Shown: positions 1 to 7,179, counted from the first letter of the stretch. The stretch: DNA of 17,170 nucleotides from UBA9732 sp003456855 (GCA_946626785.1 CAMOUY010000045.1:1-17170); one strand, 5' to 3'. Notes: generated from the letters alone by a model not told the origin. Made by a program: numbers and translations.

Positions 1-98
1 GCTACGGCTACAGGAATGAGGAGTATTTCTTCACCCTCATCAGGTACATGTCAATTCCTTCCGTCAGAGCTCAATCCCCGAGAAAAACGTGAAGAGCC
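1..98 (+). mobile_element. Right end of an ISL3-family insertion sequence (partial)
   Basis: Seen: a truncated reading frame ending at 92 resembles the C-terminus of ISL3-type transposases. Just past its stop, the sequence read inward on the minus strand from position 98 begins GGCTCTTCACG. Known: terminal inverted repeats of the ISL3 family commonly begin GGCTCTT, and these elements make 8-bp target duplications with AT-rich preference. Bases 99-106 (AAATTTTT) are therefore the candidate duplication. Inference: the element's right boundary is at 98 and its left end lies outside the window. It inserted downstream of, and convergent with, enolase, leaving the enolase terminator intact. Confidence 0.68.
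3..92 (+). CDS. ISL3-type transposase, C-terminal fragment
   Basis: Only 29 complete codons and a TGA stop are inside the window; the gene begins upstream. The fragment begins YGYRNEEYFF and continues with a hydrophobic LIRYMSIP stretch, ending in a basic tail (SPRKT). The pattern (A/F)-(Y/F)-G-(Y/F)-R-N-x-(E/D)-x-F is typical of the end of DDE_Tnp_ISL3 transposases, after the last catalytic acidic residue. No catalytic residue is visible here, so activity cannot be judged. The stop lies within the presumed terminal inverted repeat, a common arrangement for compact insertion sequences. The family call rests on this short match plus the GGCTCTT terminus. Confidence 0.65.
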   Translation, partial: YGYRNEEYFFTLIRYMSIPSVRAQSPRKT

Positions 99-106
99 AA
101 ATTTTT
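99..106. repeat. Candidate 8-bp target-site duplication (one copy)
   Basis: AAATTTTT directly abuts the presumed outer end of the insertion sequence. Length and AT content fit ISL3-type target duplications, but the partner copy would lie beyond the left edge of the window, so this is a prediction only. Confidence 0.35.
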
Positions 107-162
107 TATCTTTTTTTCTTGATTTTCTCCACAGAGGCAAATGACCATTCTCTCAGGCGAAT

Positions 163-191
163 AAAAAAAGGTCAGGGCGTTGACCCTGACC
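163..191 (-). terminator. Intrinsic terminator of enolase
   Basis: On the minus strand, 22 bases after the enolase stop, a perfect 8-bp stem GGTCAGGG/CCCTGACC (184-191 pairing with 170-177) encloses a 6-nt loop. It is followed directly by seven T residues (163-169). This is a textbook Rho-independent terminator. There is no matching T-run on the plus-strand side, so it probably acts in the enolase direction only. Confidence 0.92.
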
Positions 192-213
192 TCTGAAAAA
201 GCAAGTCCGACTA

Positions 214-1509
214 TTACAGGACTCTGAATGCCTTGCGGCCAGCGTACTGTGCAACGTCGCCGAGCTCTTCCTCGATTCTGATGAGCTGGTTGTACTTTGC
301 AAGTCTGTCTGAGCGGCTCATTGAACCGGTCTTGATCTCTCCAGTCTCGAGAGCGACAACGAGATCTGCGATTGTGCAGTCCTCTGTCTCTCCTGATCTG
401 TGGGAAACGATTGAGACATAGCCGTTGCGTTTTGCAAGGTCGATGGCCTCGAAGGTCTCTGTGAGAGTTCCGATCTGGTTGACCTTGATGAGGATTGCGT
501 TTGCAACACCCTTGTCGAGACCCATCTGGAGTCTCTTGGAGTTTGTGACGAAGAGGTCATCACCGACAAGCTGGACTCTGTCGCCGATTCTGTCTGTGAG
601 GAGCTTCCAGCCCTCCCAGTCATCCTCTGCCATACCATCTTCGATTGAGATGATAGGATACTTGTTGACCCAAGACTCCCAGAGGTCGACCATCTGTGCT
701 GATGTGAGCTTCTCGTGTGTTGTCCACTTGAGCTCGTAGAGGCCTGTCTTCTCATCGTACAGCTCTGATGCTGCAGGATCGAGAGCGATCATGAAGTCGC
801 CGTCTCTGCCAGCTGTGTAACCAGCCTTCTTGATGGCTTCCATGATGACCTCGAGGGCCTCTTCGTTGGACTGGAGGTCTGGAGCGAATCCGCCTTCATC
901 ACCGACGCCTGTGTTGTAACCCTTGGCCTTGAGGACAGCCTTGAGGTTGTGGAAGACTTCAGCGATCATTCTGACTGCTTCTCTCTCTGTAGGAGCGCCA
1001 ATTGGCATGACCATGAACTCCTGGAAGTCGACCTTGTTGTCTGAGTGGGCTCCGCCGTTCAGGATGTTGGCCATTGGAACTGGGAGGACACATGCATGGT
1101 AGGAACCAAGATACTTGTAAAGCGGCAGGCCGAGGAAATCAGCTGCTGCGTGTGCTGTTGCCATGGAAACTGCGAGGATTGCGTTTGCACCGAGCTTGCC
1201 CTTGTTTGGGGTTCCGTCAAGTGCGATCATTGCGCGGTCGACACCGACCTGATCAAGGGCATCCATTCCCTCGATTGCTGGAGCAATGATGTTGTTGACG
1301 TTGTCGACTGCCTTCAGAACGCCCTTTCCGAGATAGCGCTTCTTGTCGCCGTCACGAAGCTCGACTGCCTCATGGACACCTGTGGATGCTCCGGAAGGAA
1401 CTGCCGCACGGCCGAATGAACCGTCTTCAAGGATGACATCAACTTCAACAGTTGGATTTCCGCGAGAGTCAAGAATTTCTCTTGCAATGATCTGATCAAT
1501 AGTACTCAT
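214..1509 (-). CDS. eno: Enolase (phosphopyruvate hydratase)
   Basis: Enolase interconverts 2-phosphoglycerate and phosphoenolpyruvate in glycolysis in the cytoplasm, normally as a Mg-dependent homo-oligomer. The 431-residue length is standard for bacteria. Visible hallmarks are the mobile substrate loop SGASTG (39-44), LDGTPNKGKLGANA (around 98-111), Mg-binding acidic residues in LDPAASE (about 244), ISIEDG (about 287) and GDDLF (about 317), the signature ILIKVNQIGTLTET (about 338-351), and SHRSGETED before the C-terminus. The ATG is preceded by AAGGAG (1517-1522) at good spacing, which fixes the start. The gene is monocistronic: it has a candidate promoter upstream and its own terminator. 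Codon use is the strongly biased kind expected of a highly expressed gene. Identification is secure. Confidence 0.98.
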   Translation of the reverse strand: MSTIDQIIAREILDSRGNPTVEVDVILEDGSFGRAAVPSGASTGVHEAVELRDGDKKRYLGKGVLKAVDNVNNIIAPAIEGMDALDQVGVDRAMIALDGTPNKGKLGANAILAVSMATAHAAADFLGLPLYKYLGSYHACVLPVPMANILNGGAHSDNKVDFQEFMVMPIGAPTEREAVRMIAEVFHNLKAVLKAKGYNTGVGDEGGFAPDLQSNEEALEVIMEAIKKAGYTAGRDGDFMIALDPAASELYDEKTGLYELKWTTHEKLTSAQMVDLWESWVNKYPIISIEDGMAEDDWEGWKLLTDRIGDRVQLVGDDLFVTNSKRLQMGLDKGVANAILIKVNQIGTLTETFEAIDLAKRNGYVSIVSHRSGETEDCTIADLVVALETGEIKTGSMSRSDRLAKYNQLIRIEEELGDVAQYAGRKAFRVL

Positions 1510-1516
1510 TTAAAAA

Positions 1517-1522
1517 CTCCTT
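1517..1522 (-). promoter_or_regulatory. Ribosome binding site of enolase
   Basis: AAGGAG on the minus strand, 7 nt before the ATG at 1507-1509. This is a strong Shine-Dalgarno match that decides the start. Confidence 0.85.
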
Positions 1523-1550
1523 AAATGAAAGTTAACAAAAGATATACTTA

Positions 1551-1580
1551 TATATTCATGATAACTGGATAAAAAGTCAA
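1551..1580 (-). promoter_or_regulatory. Candidate enolase promoter
   Basis: On the minus strand TTGACT (1575-1580) is followed after 18 bp by AATATA (1551-1556), or after 17 bp by GAATAT. The -35 box is good and the -10 is moderate. The -35 half belongs to a perfect 12-bp palindrome AGTCAATTGACT (1575-1586), which places an identical TTGACT facing the divergent gene. I see no convincing -10 for the other direction at correct spacing. Confidence 0.5.
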
Positions 1581-1643
1581 TTGACTATGGGTAGTTTCCG
1601 AATTCGTTGCAAATGCTTATATTTAGTGTGGTTTTAAGAAGTT

Positions 1644-1648
1644 GGAGG
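1644..1648 (+). promoter_or_regulatory. Ribosome binding site deciding the start of the cyclase-like gene
   Basis: GGAGG lies 5 nt before ATG at 1654. It argues against the TTG at 1642, which sits upstream of the Shine-Dalgarno and would put it inside the coding region. Confidence 0.75.
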
Positions 1649-1653
1649 CAAAG

Positions 1654-2775
1654 ATGTTCAACAGGAAAGACGACAGAAGAGACGAATGCATGCTGGTAAG
1701 GGGTTTCTCTCGCTGTGGTTATGACTGGTGGTGGCACTCATTCACGGGTCGCAACACCAAGACTGGAGAGGAGAAACCCTTCTTCATAGAGTTCTTTGTG
1801 TGCAATCCGGCAATGGGGAAGGATGTGCCTGTTTTCGGGCAGCTGCCTGAGAACAAGGACCATAGGACAAAGCCATCATACCTGATGGTCAAGGTCGGTT
1901 CCTGGGGCGAGGATGCCGCACAGCTTCACAGGTTCTTCGGCTGGAAGCAGATAGAGATGAAGGGAAAGGCACCGTTCTCCATCAAAGCCGAAGACTGCTA
2001 CGTTGATGAGCACTCCACACATGGATCCGTGAGCATAAGCGAAGAGGATGCAAAGAAACATCCTGAGTATATGTGTGAAAGCGGAACAATGTCTTGGAAT
2101 CTCAATATAGATAAGAAAGTTGCATATAATGTTGGATATGGAGCAGGTAAACTGTTCAGAACCCTCCAGGCTTTCAACATGTTCTGGCATGTTCAGGGCA
2201 TGAAGAGCGCCTTTGACGGCTATGTGGACTGGAACGGGGTGAGATATGATGTGCGCCCTGAGGACTGCTATGGCTATGCAGACAAGAACTGGGGCAAGGA
2301 TTTCACCTCTCCTTGGGTCTGGCTGTCTTCAAACAACCTTGTCAGCAAGACCACCGGGAAGCGTCTGGGGGACAGTGTCTTCGACATTGGTGGCGGCTGC
2401 CCGAAGGTTGGGCCGATCGCCTTCAAGAGAAAGCTGCTTTCCGCCTTCTGGCATGAGGGCAAGGGCTATGAGTTCAACTTCTCCAAGTTCTGGACCAACT
2501 GCAGGACCAACTTCAACTGCGGTGAGACCGAAACCCAGATCTTCTGGCATGTTGAGCAGAGGACCTGGAGAAACAGGGTTGTTGTCGATGTTACCTGCGA
2601 GAAGAAGGACATGCTTCTTGTGAACTACGAGGCTCCGAACGGACTCAAGCGCCACAACAGACTGTGGAACGGCGGAAACGGCGTGGGTACGGTCAGCCTT
2701 TACCACAAGGGAAAGCTGGTGGACACCATGGAGGCAAGGAACATAGGCTGTGAGTACGGGGAGTATACCTGTTAG
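1654..2775 (+). CDS. Tocopherol-cyclase-like family protein
   Basis: This 373-residue soluble protein has no signal peptide or membrane span. It resembles the bacterial branch of the tocopherol cyclase family (lipocalin-like beta-barrel fold), rich in Trp and aromatic residues. Segments I recognise from that branch are the N-terminal WWHSFTGRN with FFIEFFVCNP, PSYLMVKVGSWGEDA, the central YGYADKNWGKDFTSPWVWLS followed by SVFDIGGGCPKV, and LWNGGNGVGTVSLY near the end. In plants the family closes the chromanol ring of vitamin E, but bacteria of this type are not known to make tocopherol, so the substrate is unknown. A lipid-like or prenylated substrate, or simple binding, is inference. The gene is divergent from enolase and its stop overlaps the stop of the convergent thioesterase gene by 4 bp. 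No signal for regulation is clear. Confidence 0.82.
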   Translation: MFNRKDDRRDECMLVRGFSRCGYDWWWHSFTGRNTKTGEEKPFFIEFFVCNPAMGKDVPVFGQLPENKDHRTKPSYLMVKVGSWGEDAAQLHRFFGWKQIEMKGKAPFSIKAEDCYVDEHSTHGSVSISEEDAKKHPEYMCESGTMSWNLNIDKKVAYNVGYGAGKLFRTLQAFNMFWHVQGMKSAFDGYVDWNGVRYDVRPEDCYGYADKNWGKDFTSPWVWLSSNNLVSKTTGKRLGDSVFDIGGGCPKVGPIAFKRKLLSAFWHEGKGYEFNFSKFWTNCRTNFNCGETETQIFWHVEQRTWRNRVVVDVTCEKKDMLLVNYEAPNGLKRHNRLWNGGNGVGTVSLYHKGKLVDTMEARNIGCEYGEYTC

Positions 2776-3185
2776 GCCTTCACAAGCTCTTTTGAGAATA
2801 TCTCGTGCAGCTCAGGGATCTCATGCTTGAGGTTCACGATCCTGCCGTCCTTTGTGTAGCAGTGCTTGGATGATGCTGTTGCACATACCTGGCCGGTAGT
2901 GTTGTTCATGAACTCGTAGGAGATCTCCTGCACAACCCCGCTGTAGCGTGTGACTGAAACTGTGATTGCAATCTCGTCATTGAAGCGGGAAGGGGTCTTG
3001 TAGCTGATTGAGAGCCCTGCAACTGGTGACATGACACCAAGCTCCTCGACTCTCTCGAATCCGTATCCCAGATGCTCCATGTATGCGATTCTGGCTTCCT
3101 CCATCCACTTTATGTAGTTGGAGTGGTGGATTATGCCCATCTTGTCCGTCTCGTGGTAGTGCGCGCGTCTTGTGTATGTGTACAT
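2772..3185 (-). CDS. Acyl-CoA thioesterase, YbgC/FadM hotdog family
   Basis: A 137-residue single hotdog domain, the normal size for 4-hydroxybenzoyl-CoA thioesterase-like enzymes that hydrolyse acyl-CoA or acyl-ACP thioesters in the cytoplasm. The active-site helix motif is intact: D14-x-x-G17-I-I-H20-H21-x-x-Y24, where Asp14 corresponds to the catalytic Asp of YbgC-type enzymes. The next segment, WMEEAR, is also typical. I start it at the ATG at 3183-3185 because AGGAG (3192-3196) lies 6 nt upstream; the alternative TTG at 3201-3203 lies ahead of the Shine-Dalgarno. It follows the permease gene by 14 nt and is probably cotranscribed with it. Its stop overlaps the convergent cyclase-like gene. 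The physiological substrate cannot be told from the sequence. Confidence 0.88.
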   Translation of the reverse strand: MYTYTRRAHYHETDKMGIIHHSNYIKWMEEARIAYMEHLGYGFERVEELGVMSPVAGLSISYKTPSRFNDEIAITVSVTRYSGVVQEISYEFMNNTTGQVCATASSKHCYTKDGRIVNLKHEIPELHEIFSKELVKA

Positions 3186-3191
3186 ATGAAT

Positions 3192-3196
3192 CTCCT
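3192..3196 (-). promoter_or_regulatory. Ribosome binding site of the thioesterase gene
   Basis: AGGAG on the minus strand, 6 nt before the ATG at 3183-3185 and within the 14-nt gap after the permease stop. It selects the shorter 137-residue product. Confidence 0.75.
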
Positions 3197-3199
3197 GAA

Positions 3200-4375
3200 T
3201 CAAAGAACCTTAAGGACAGATCCCACTGTGGCCAGCAGAGAGCCGAGCACAACGATGATCTGGAACGGAAGCTTGCCGAAGTAGCCGCAGATAGGGGACT
3301 CGAGGTTCCTCTCCTTCCTGGACTTGTTGTAGGCAAGGATGATTGCGATTCCCGTGAGCACCTGGATGACTCCGGCAAGGCGTGTGAAGCCGACAAAGCT
3401 CTGGATTCCGATCAAGGCCAGAATCAGACAAGGCACAGATGCGAGCACCCAGCTGAGCTTCAGGCCGATCTTGGTCTGCTCGTGCACGATGTCCCTGAGG
3501 TTCAGTGTGTTGGCCCAGAGAGAGGTTGAGAGAGCCAGAAGCGAGAAAAGATATCCCACGATGGATACCCAACCGCCAAGGTGGGCTGAAAGGTCAACCA
3601 GGGCACCGTTCTGTGTGATGTTCGAACCTGCTCCGATCAGGGTCATGAAGGTGACCAGGATCAGCAGGAAGACGTTGAAGCCAGTTCCTGCGATGATTGA
3701 GCCGCGGATCTTCTTCACATCTCCCTGCAGGCCCTTTACAGCCTGTGGAACAGACATGACCGCTGACAATGAGAAGGAGACTCCTCCGTACAGGGCAAGA
3801 AGGTTCTGAGGGGCGACGAGCTTTGTTGGAAGCGGGCTTGTAGGTGAGGTGAGCGTTGCAACAAAGAGTATTCCAATGACAATTGCCATGGCTGAGACTG
3901 CAATCTTCTCGCAGATACCAACGGCCTTCATTCCAATGAAGACGACTCCTGCAACAAGAACGTAGTAGACCAGCATGGAGAGCTGTGTGTTCCAGCCGAA
4001 CCAGGTGGTGAACACCGCTGCACTTCCTGCAATGAAGCCGCTTACGTTAAGAAGCACTGAAAGGCCCAGCATGGCGAATGCGAAGGCTGTGAAGATCTTC
4101 TTCAGCTTGCCCTTGAAGAGCTCCACCTCGAAGCATTTGATGAACTGCTTTCCGCCGTTGTTCAATGAGAGCTCAGCGATCATCAGGTGCATGACCAGGT
4201 TGATTGCATAGGCGATTGCGATGATCAGGATTATGTCCAGCCAGGAGGTTCTGGATGCAATGTAGGGAACTGCCAGGATGCCGCTTCCGACACCATGGCC
4301 GACGATGATGCTTGTTGCCTCGAAGAAGGTGAGGCGAGACTCGGTCTCGATTACTGGAGTTTTCTCGTTTTCCAT
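3200..4375 (-). CDS. Amino-acid permease, HAAAP-like (APC superfamily)
   Basis: A 391-residue integral inner-membrane protein with about eleven hydrophobic spans. The N-terminal span carries HGVGSGILAVPY (27-38). This matches the unwound G-x-G-x-G-I-L-x-x-P segment of APC-superfamily carriers and is especially like the aromatic and hydroxy amino-acid permeases (Trp/Tyr/Ser type). Such proteins import amino acids by H+ or Na+ symport. Length is typical of the family (about 400). Substrate cannot be assigned: an aromatic amino acid is a guess from family membership. The Shine-Dalgarno is weak (AGAGG close to the ATG), so the start is less certain than the gene. It is 47 nt downstream of the secreted-protein gene and 14 nt upstream of the thioesterase gene, suggesting a permease-thioesterase transcription unit. 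Confidence 0.8.
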   Translation of the reverse strand: MENEKTPVIETESRLTFFEATSIIVGHGVGSGILAVPYIASRTSWLDIILIIAIAYAINLVMHLMIAELSLNNGGKQFIKCFEVELFKGKLKKIFTAFAFAMLGLSVLLNVSGFIAGSAAVFTTWFGWNTQLSMLVYYVLVAGVVFIGMKAVGICEKIAVSAMAIVIGILFVATLTSPTSPLPTKLVAPQNLLALYGGVSFSLSAVMSVPQAVKGLQGDVKKIRGSIIAGTGFNVFLLILVTFMTLIGAGSNITQNGALVDLSAHLGGWVSIVGYLFSLLALSTSLWANTLNLRDIVHEQTKIGLKLSWVLASVPCLILALIGIQSFVGFTRLAGVIQVLTGIAIILAYNKSRKERNLESPICGYFGKLPFQIIVVLGSLLATVGSVLKVL

Positions 4376-4422
4376 GGCCTCTAGGCTATCTTATTAGGGA
4401 AGATAAAGCAATAATCAGGAAA

Positions 4423-5697
4423 TCAGAAGTCCGGGATGATGTTCACGAAGATGTTTGCGGTATATGCTCCCGAAACCAGGCTATCGTACTTCAGAAACTC
4501 ATTGTTTATCATCTGGTTTCCGGGGATAGCGAACTCGATGGTCCCGCTGTCGAACCAGGAGGTGTAATGGTTGTTTCCCACAATGTTCATCCTGGTCTCC
4601 GCCGGTATGACTATGTGGTCTGAAACGCCAGAGAGGGGGTAGGTGGAGGAGCCGTCGAAACTGACCGTATCGCTTTGCGGATCCAACGCGGAGTGACCTC
4701 TCTCCGTGGTCACGTTCACGTAGAACATCATGGCGTTGTGGCTTGTGATCCTGGCCGATGTGCCTCCGTTTGCGTTCACATGCCTGAGGAAGAAGGGGGT
4801 GGTGCTCTCAAGTCCCGCGCTGGACAGGGAGATGGCGACATTGCCGCCCTTTCTCTTTGGTAGTGTGTTGGTGGAGTAGCTGTAGTCCGCTATCTTGAGC
4901 GTCTCACCACTTGCGAACGCATCCTTTGCCACGATGTTGGCTACGGATGCCAAAGTGGAGACGTTGATGCTGCTGATCAGGCTTGTGTCGGAGGAGGCTG
5001 AGCTGTAGTAGCCGTTCAGATACACGTCGTAGGATGAGAAGCCCTCCGATGTCCTTGCTGTAAGTCTGATGGTTGCGGAGTAGTAGGACTCGGATTCAAG
5101 CAGATAGTATGTGACCGTCCCGTCGGCGTTCGTAACGGTTCCGCTCTGGGTGTCCACGTTCCTGTCGAATACCAGAACCACGTCATAGATGACCTTGCTG
5201 TACATGTCAGCAACCGATGCGGGAATCACGAGGTTCCCTGCGGTTGCCACGGCCGTGCCACCTATGGACACGCCCTGACCTATGGTGGCGTATGATCCGT
5301 TGTCAAGCTGGCCTCTGGCCATGATCTGGAGACCGAAGGGTCTCTTGTGCTTTGAATCGTTGCCGTTGAGGATGTAGCACCATTCGTTTGACAGAAGTTC
5401 CAAGGAGAGTTCAAGGTCATGGCTGCCGCCAATGAGGTTGTTCCTCTGGAGCTCTACGCTACAGACTATCTGGTTGTCGTAATAGTAGTTGGGGTTTGGA
5501 ATGTTCCCTGATTCGCCCTCCACCCAGACGGCGTTGTCGGAGTGTCTCCAGTAGTTTATGCCCGAGAGGTTCACAAGCAATCCGCTGGGTGACTGTCTGA
5601 ATGTTGCGTCGAAGGAGGCAAAGCACACTGATGGTAGCAGGATCAATGAAACAAAGAGTAGCAAACAAAGAGAATGACGCAATCTCTTGCAACGCAT
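4423..5697 (-). CDS. Secreted two-domain beta-rich protein (member 6 of island)
   Basis: Family not recognised. The 424-residue product begins with a clear Sec signal peptide (basic start, long hydrophobic core, predicted cut after CFA, residue 27) and has no lipobox, so it should reach the periplasm or beyond. The mature part is rich in Ser, Thr, Asn and Tyr and alternates polar and hydrophobic residues as beta-strands do. It seems to hold two related domains. The first ends near SYYSATIRLTA and is followed by VYLNGYYSS, which matches IT-V-RGYYGS at the same place in the 7295-8596 protein. The second ends GTIEFAI then SGAYTANIFVNI (409-420). It has its own promoter and is separated from the other members by the ATPase gene. 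The Shine-Dalgarno near the ATG is weak; a stronger AAAGGAGG lies 16 nt upstream. Role as surface or appendage subunit is inference. Confidence 0.8.
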   Translation of the reverse strand: MRCKRLRHSLCLLLFVSLILLPSVCFASFDATFRQSPSGLLVNLSGINYWRHSDNAVWVEGESGNIPNPNYYYDNQIVCSVELQRNNLIGGSHDLELSLELLSNEWCYILNGNDSKHKRPFGLQIMARGQLDNGSYATIGQGVSIGGTAVATAGNLVIPASVADMYSKVIYDVVLVFDRNVDTQSGTVTNADGTVTYYLLESESYYSATIRLTARTSEGFSSYDVYLNGYYSSASSDTSLISSINVSTLASVANIVAKDAFASGETLKIADYSYSTNTLPKRKGGNVAISLSSAGLESTTPFFLRHVNANGGTSARITSHNAMMFYVNVTTERGHSALDPQSDTVSFDGSSTYPLSGVSDHIVIPAETRMNIVGNNHYTSWFDSGTIEFAIPGNQMINNEFLKYDSLVSGAYTANIFVNIIPDF

Positions 5698-5741
5698 TTC
5701 AGTACCCTATAGCCCTCCTTTCTCTAAACAATGCCATGATA

Positions 5742-5770
5742 AGTATACTCCGAAGTCCTTGTACAATCAA
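5742..5770 (-). promoter_or_regulatory. Promoter of the 4423-5697 gene
   Basis: On the minus strand TTGATT (5765-5770) and TATACT (5742-5747) are separated by exactly 17 bp, giving a good sigma-70 type promoter. Transcription would start near 5735, leaving about a 38-nt leader. An A7T4 tract lies 30 nt upstream of the -35 box. Confidence 0.72.
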
Positions 5771-5800
5771 TATTTTTCACATTTCAGGGGATGGCATTTG

Positions 5801-5827
5801 AAAATTTTTTTCATTTCGAAAACGAAA
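5801..5827 (-). promoter_or_regulatory. A7T4 tract and adjacent inverted repeat upstream of the member-6 promoter
   Basis: Plus-strand AAAATTTTTTT (5801-5811) reads A7T4 on the minus strand, as at the promoters of two other island genes. It is followed by a perfect inverted repeat TTTCG-AAAA-CGAAA (5814-5827). Possible bent DNA, UP element or regulator site; the function is inference. Confidence 0.35.
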
Positions 5828-5847
5828 GGTCAAAACTATGCCGAAGG

Positions 5848-7164
5848 CTATCTGTACCTGCTCCAGTTCCAGAGCATCCAAAGGGGGAGACTGATGGTTC
5901 TGGTTCCTTCGCACTCGTTCTCTCCGATGTTCTTCATGGAAAGCCTGAACCCGATTGAAGGGGTGTACCTTTTGCAGAACTGCCTGTAGCTCTTGGCTTG
6001 GGTGTTATCTGCGGATTTCACCTCAATCGGAATTATCAGTCCATCGGATTCCATTACAATATCCACTTCTGCCGTGTTGCCGGATCTCCAGAAGTAGATC
6101 GCCTCACCGGATGAGGTCAGTTCATTCACAGCATAGTTCTCTGCAAGAGCCCCCTTGAATCGAATGAACAGAGAATCCTCTTCCATGATGGTCCTTGCCG
6201 ACAGGCCTGACATCCGCCTGAGAAGACCTACATCTGAGAGGTAGACCTTGAAATATGTGGAGTCAGCCATCGAGGCAAGCGGGATCTCGGGCTTCTCAAC
6301 CAGTTCCAGCTGAATGACAAGTCCTGCATCCCGGAGCCATTGCAAGGCATCCTCAAGCTCAGCTGCCCGCTTTCCCTCCTTTACATGGGAGAAGACGAAT
6401 TTGTTGTTTTCCTTTGCCAGTTGTTTGGGAACGGAATTCCATATCCAGTGGATCTTCTCCACCTGGTCCAAGGGCGCATGCTTGGCGAAATCATCCGAGT
6501 ATCCCAGAAGAATCTCATCCTGAATGGTTTCGACCTTCTGGATGTCGTGGCTTGCTGTCCATTCCGCCACAGCCTCGGGCATTCCACCAACTGAGTAGTA
6601 TTCCTTGAGAAACTTTGAAAGCTGCACGGAATAGACCTCCGGAATGGGTCTGTCTGTCGGCCAGTCCTCAAGAATCCCGGCAACCTGGTCTGCACCGCAC
6701 GCCCAAAGGAACTCCTTGAACGACATGGGGTACATCTTCATTCGGTTGACCTTGCCTACGGGGAAGGAGATGTTCTTTCTGGCAAGTGCCACTCCCAAAA
6801 GGGAGCCTGCACAGATGATGTGGAGATCCCTCATGTTTTCGCAGAAATACTTGAGCGATGTTATTGCCCTGGGGCACTCCTGTATCTCGTCAAGTATTAG
6901 GAGTGTCTTGCCTGGTTCTATCCTCTTGAAGCAGATAAACGACAGTTCCTTCAGTATCCTCTCGACATTGAAGTCATAGTCAAAGACTGCCTTGAGCCTG
7001 TCATCGGATTCGAAGTTCAGATAAGCATAATCCTGGAAACAGTTTTCGCCGAATTCCTTGAGCACATAGGTCTTGCCGCATTGTCTGACTCCTGACAGCA
7101 GCAATGGTTTGCGGTTCTCATCGTCCTTCCAGAGAATGAGCCTGTTGGTAATGGATCGTTTCAT
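5848..7164 (-). CDS. AAA_14 / DUF4143 family ATPase
   Basis: A 438-residue cytoplasmic protein with the standard two-part layout of this family. The N-terminal P-loop ATPase has Walker A GVRQCGKT (25-32), Walker B LLILDEIQ (about 86-94) and a sensor-like stretch IICAGSLLG. The C-terminal DUF4143 part has FWRSGNTAEVDIV followed by IPIEVKS (about 360-390), which resembles a PD-(D/E)xK nuclease fold: E-V-D, then E-V-K. Key residues are all present and the length is full. The biological role of these widespread, often multicopy proteins is not established. Here the gene sits between members of the secreted-protein island. It has its own putative extended -10 immediately before the ATG and a tandem repeat upstream, which suggests it is an independently expressed insertion rather than a partner of the secreted proteins. 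No Shine-Dalgarno is visible. Confidence 0.9.
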   Translation of the reverse strand: MKRSITNRLILWKDDENRKPLLLSGVRQCGKTYVLKEFGENCFQDYAYLNFESDDRLKAVFDYDFNVERILKELSFICFKRIEPGKTLLILDEIQECPRAITSLKYFCENMRDLHIICAGSLLGVALARKNISFPVGKVNRMKMYPMSFKEFLWACGADQVAGILEDWPTDRPIPEVYSVQLSKFLKEYYSVGGMPEAVAEWTASHDIQKVETIQDEILLGYSDDFAKHAPLDQVEKIHWIWNSVPKQLAKENNKFVFSHVKEGKRAAELEDALQWLRDAGLVIQLELVEKPEIPLASMADSTYFKVYLSDVGLLRRMSGLSARTIMEEDSLFIRFKGALAENYAVNELTSSGEAIYFWRSGNTAEVDIVMESDGLIIPIEVKSADNTQAKSYRQFCKRYTPSIGFRLSMKNIGENECEGTRTISLPLWMLWNWSRYR

Positions 7165-7170
7165 AATCCA

Positions 7171-7179
7171 ATTTTACCA
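7171..7179 (-). promoter_or_regulatory. Extended -10 promoter of the ATPase, probably leaderless
   Basis: On the minus strand TGGTAAAAT combines the TGn extension with TAAAAT (7171-7176). Only 6 nt separate it from the ATG (7162-7164), so transcription would begin at or next to the start codon. There is no Shine-Dalgarno, which fits a leaderless mRNA. No good -35 hexamer lies 17 bp upstream, although repeat copy 1 covers that region. Confidence 0.5.

Noticed and set aside
1045..1419. Plus-strand reading frame antisense to enolase
   Set aside because: It lies wholly within enolase, is Cys-rich without family features, and has no Shine-Dalgarno; it is a shadow of the biased enolase codons.
4376..4422. 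Hairpin TATCTT/AAGATA as terminator after the secreted gene
   Set aside because: A 6-bp AT-only stem with no T-run on the minus strand is too weak to call.
5848..7164. ATPase as part of an anti-phage defence system
   Set aside because: A nuclease-like C-terminus is tempting, but no defence gene is adjacent, and AAA_14/DUF4143 proteins are common orphan genes.
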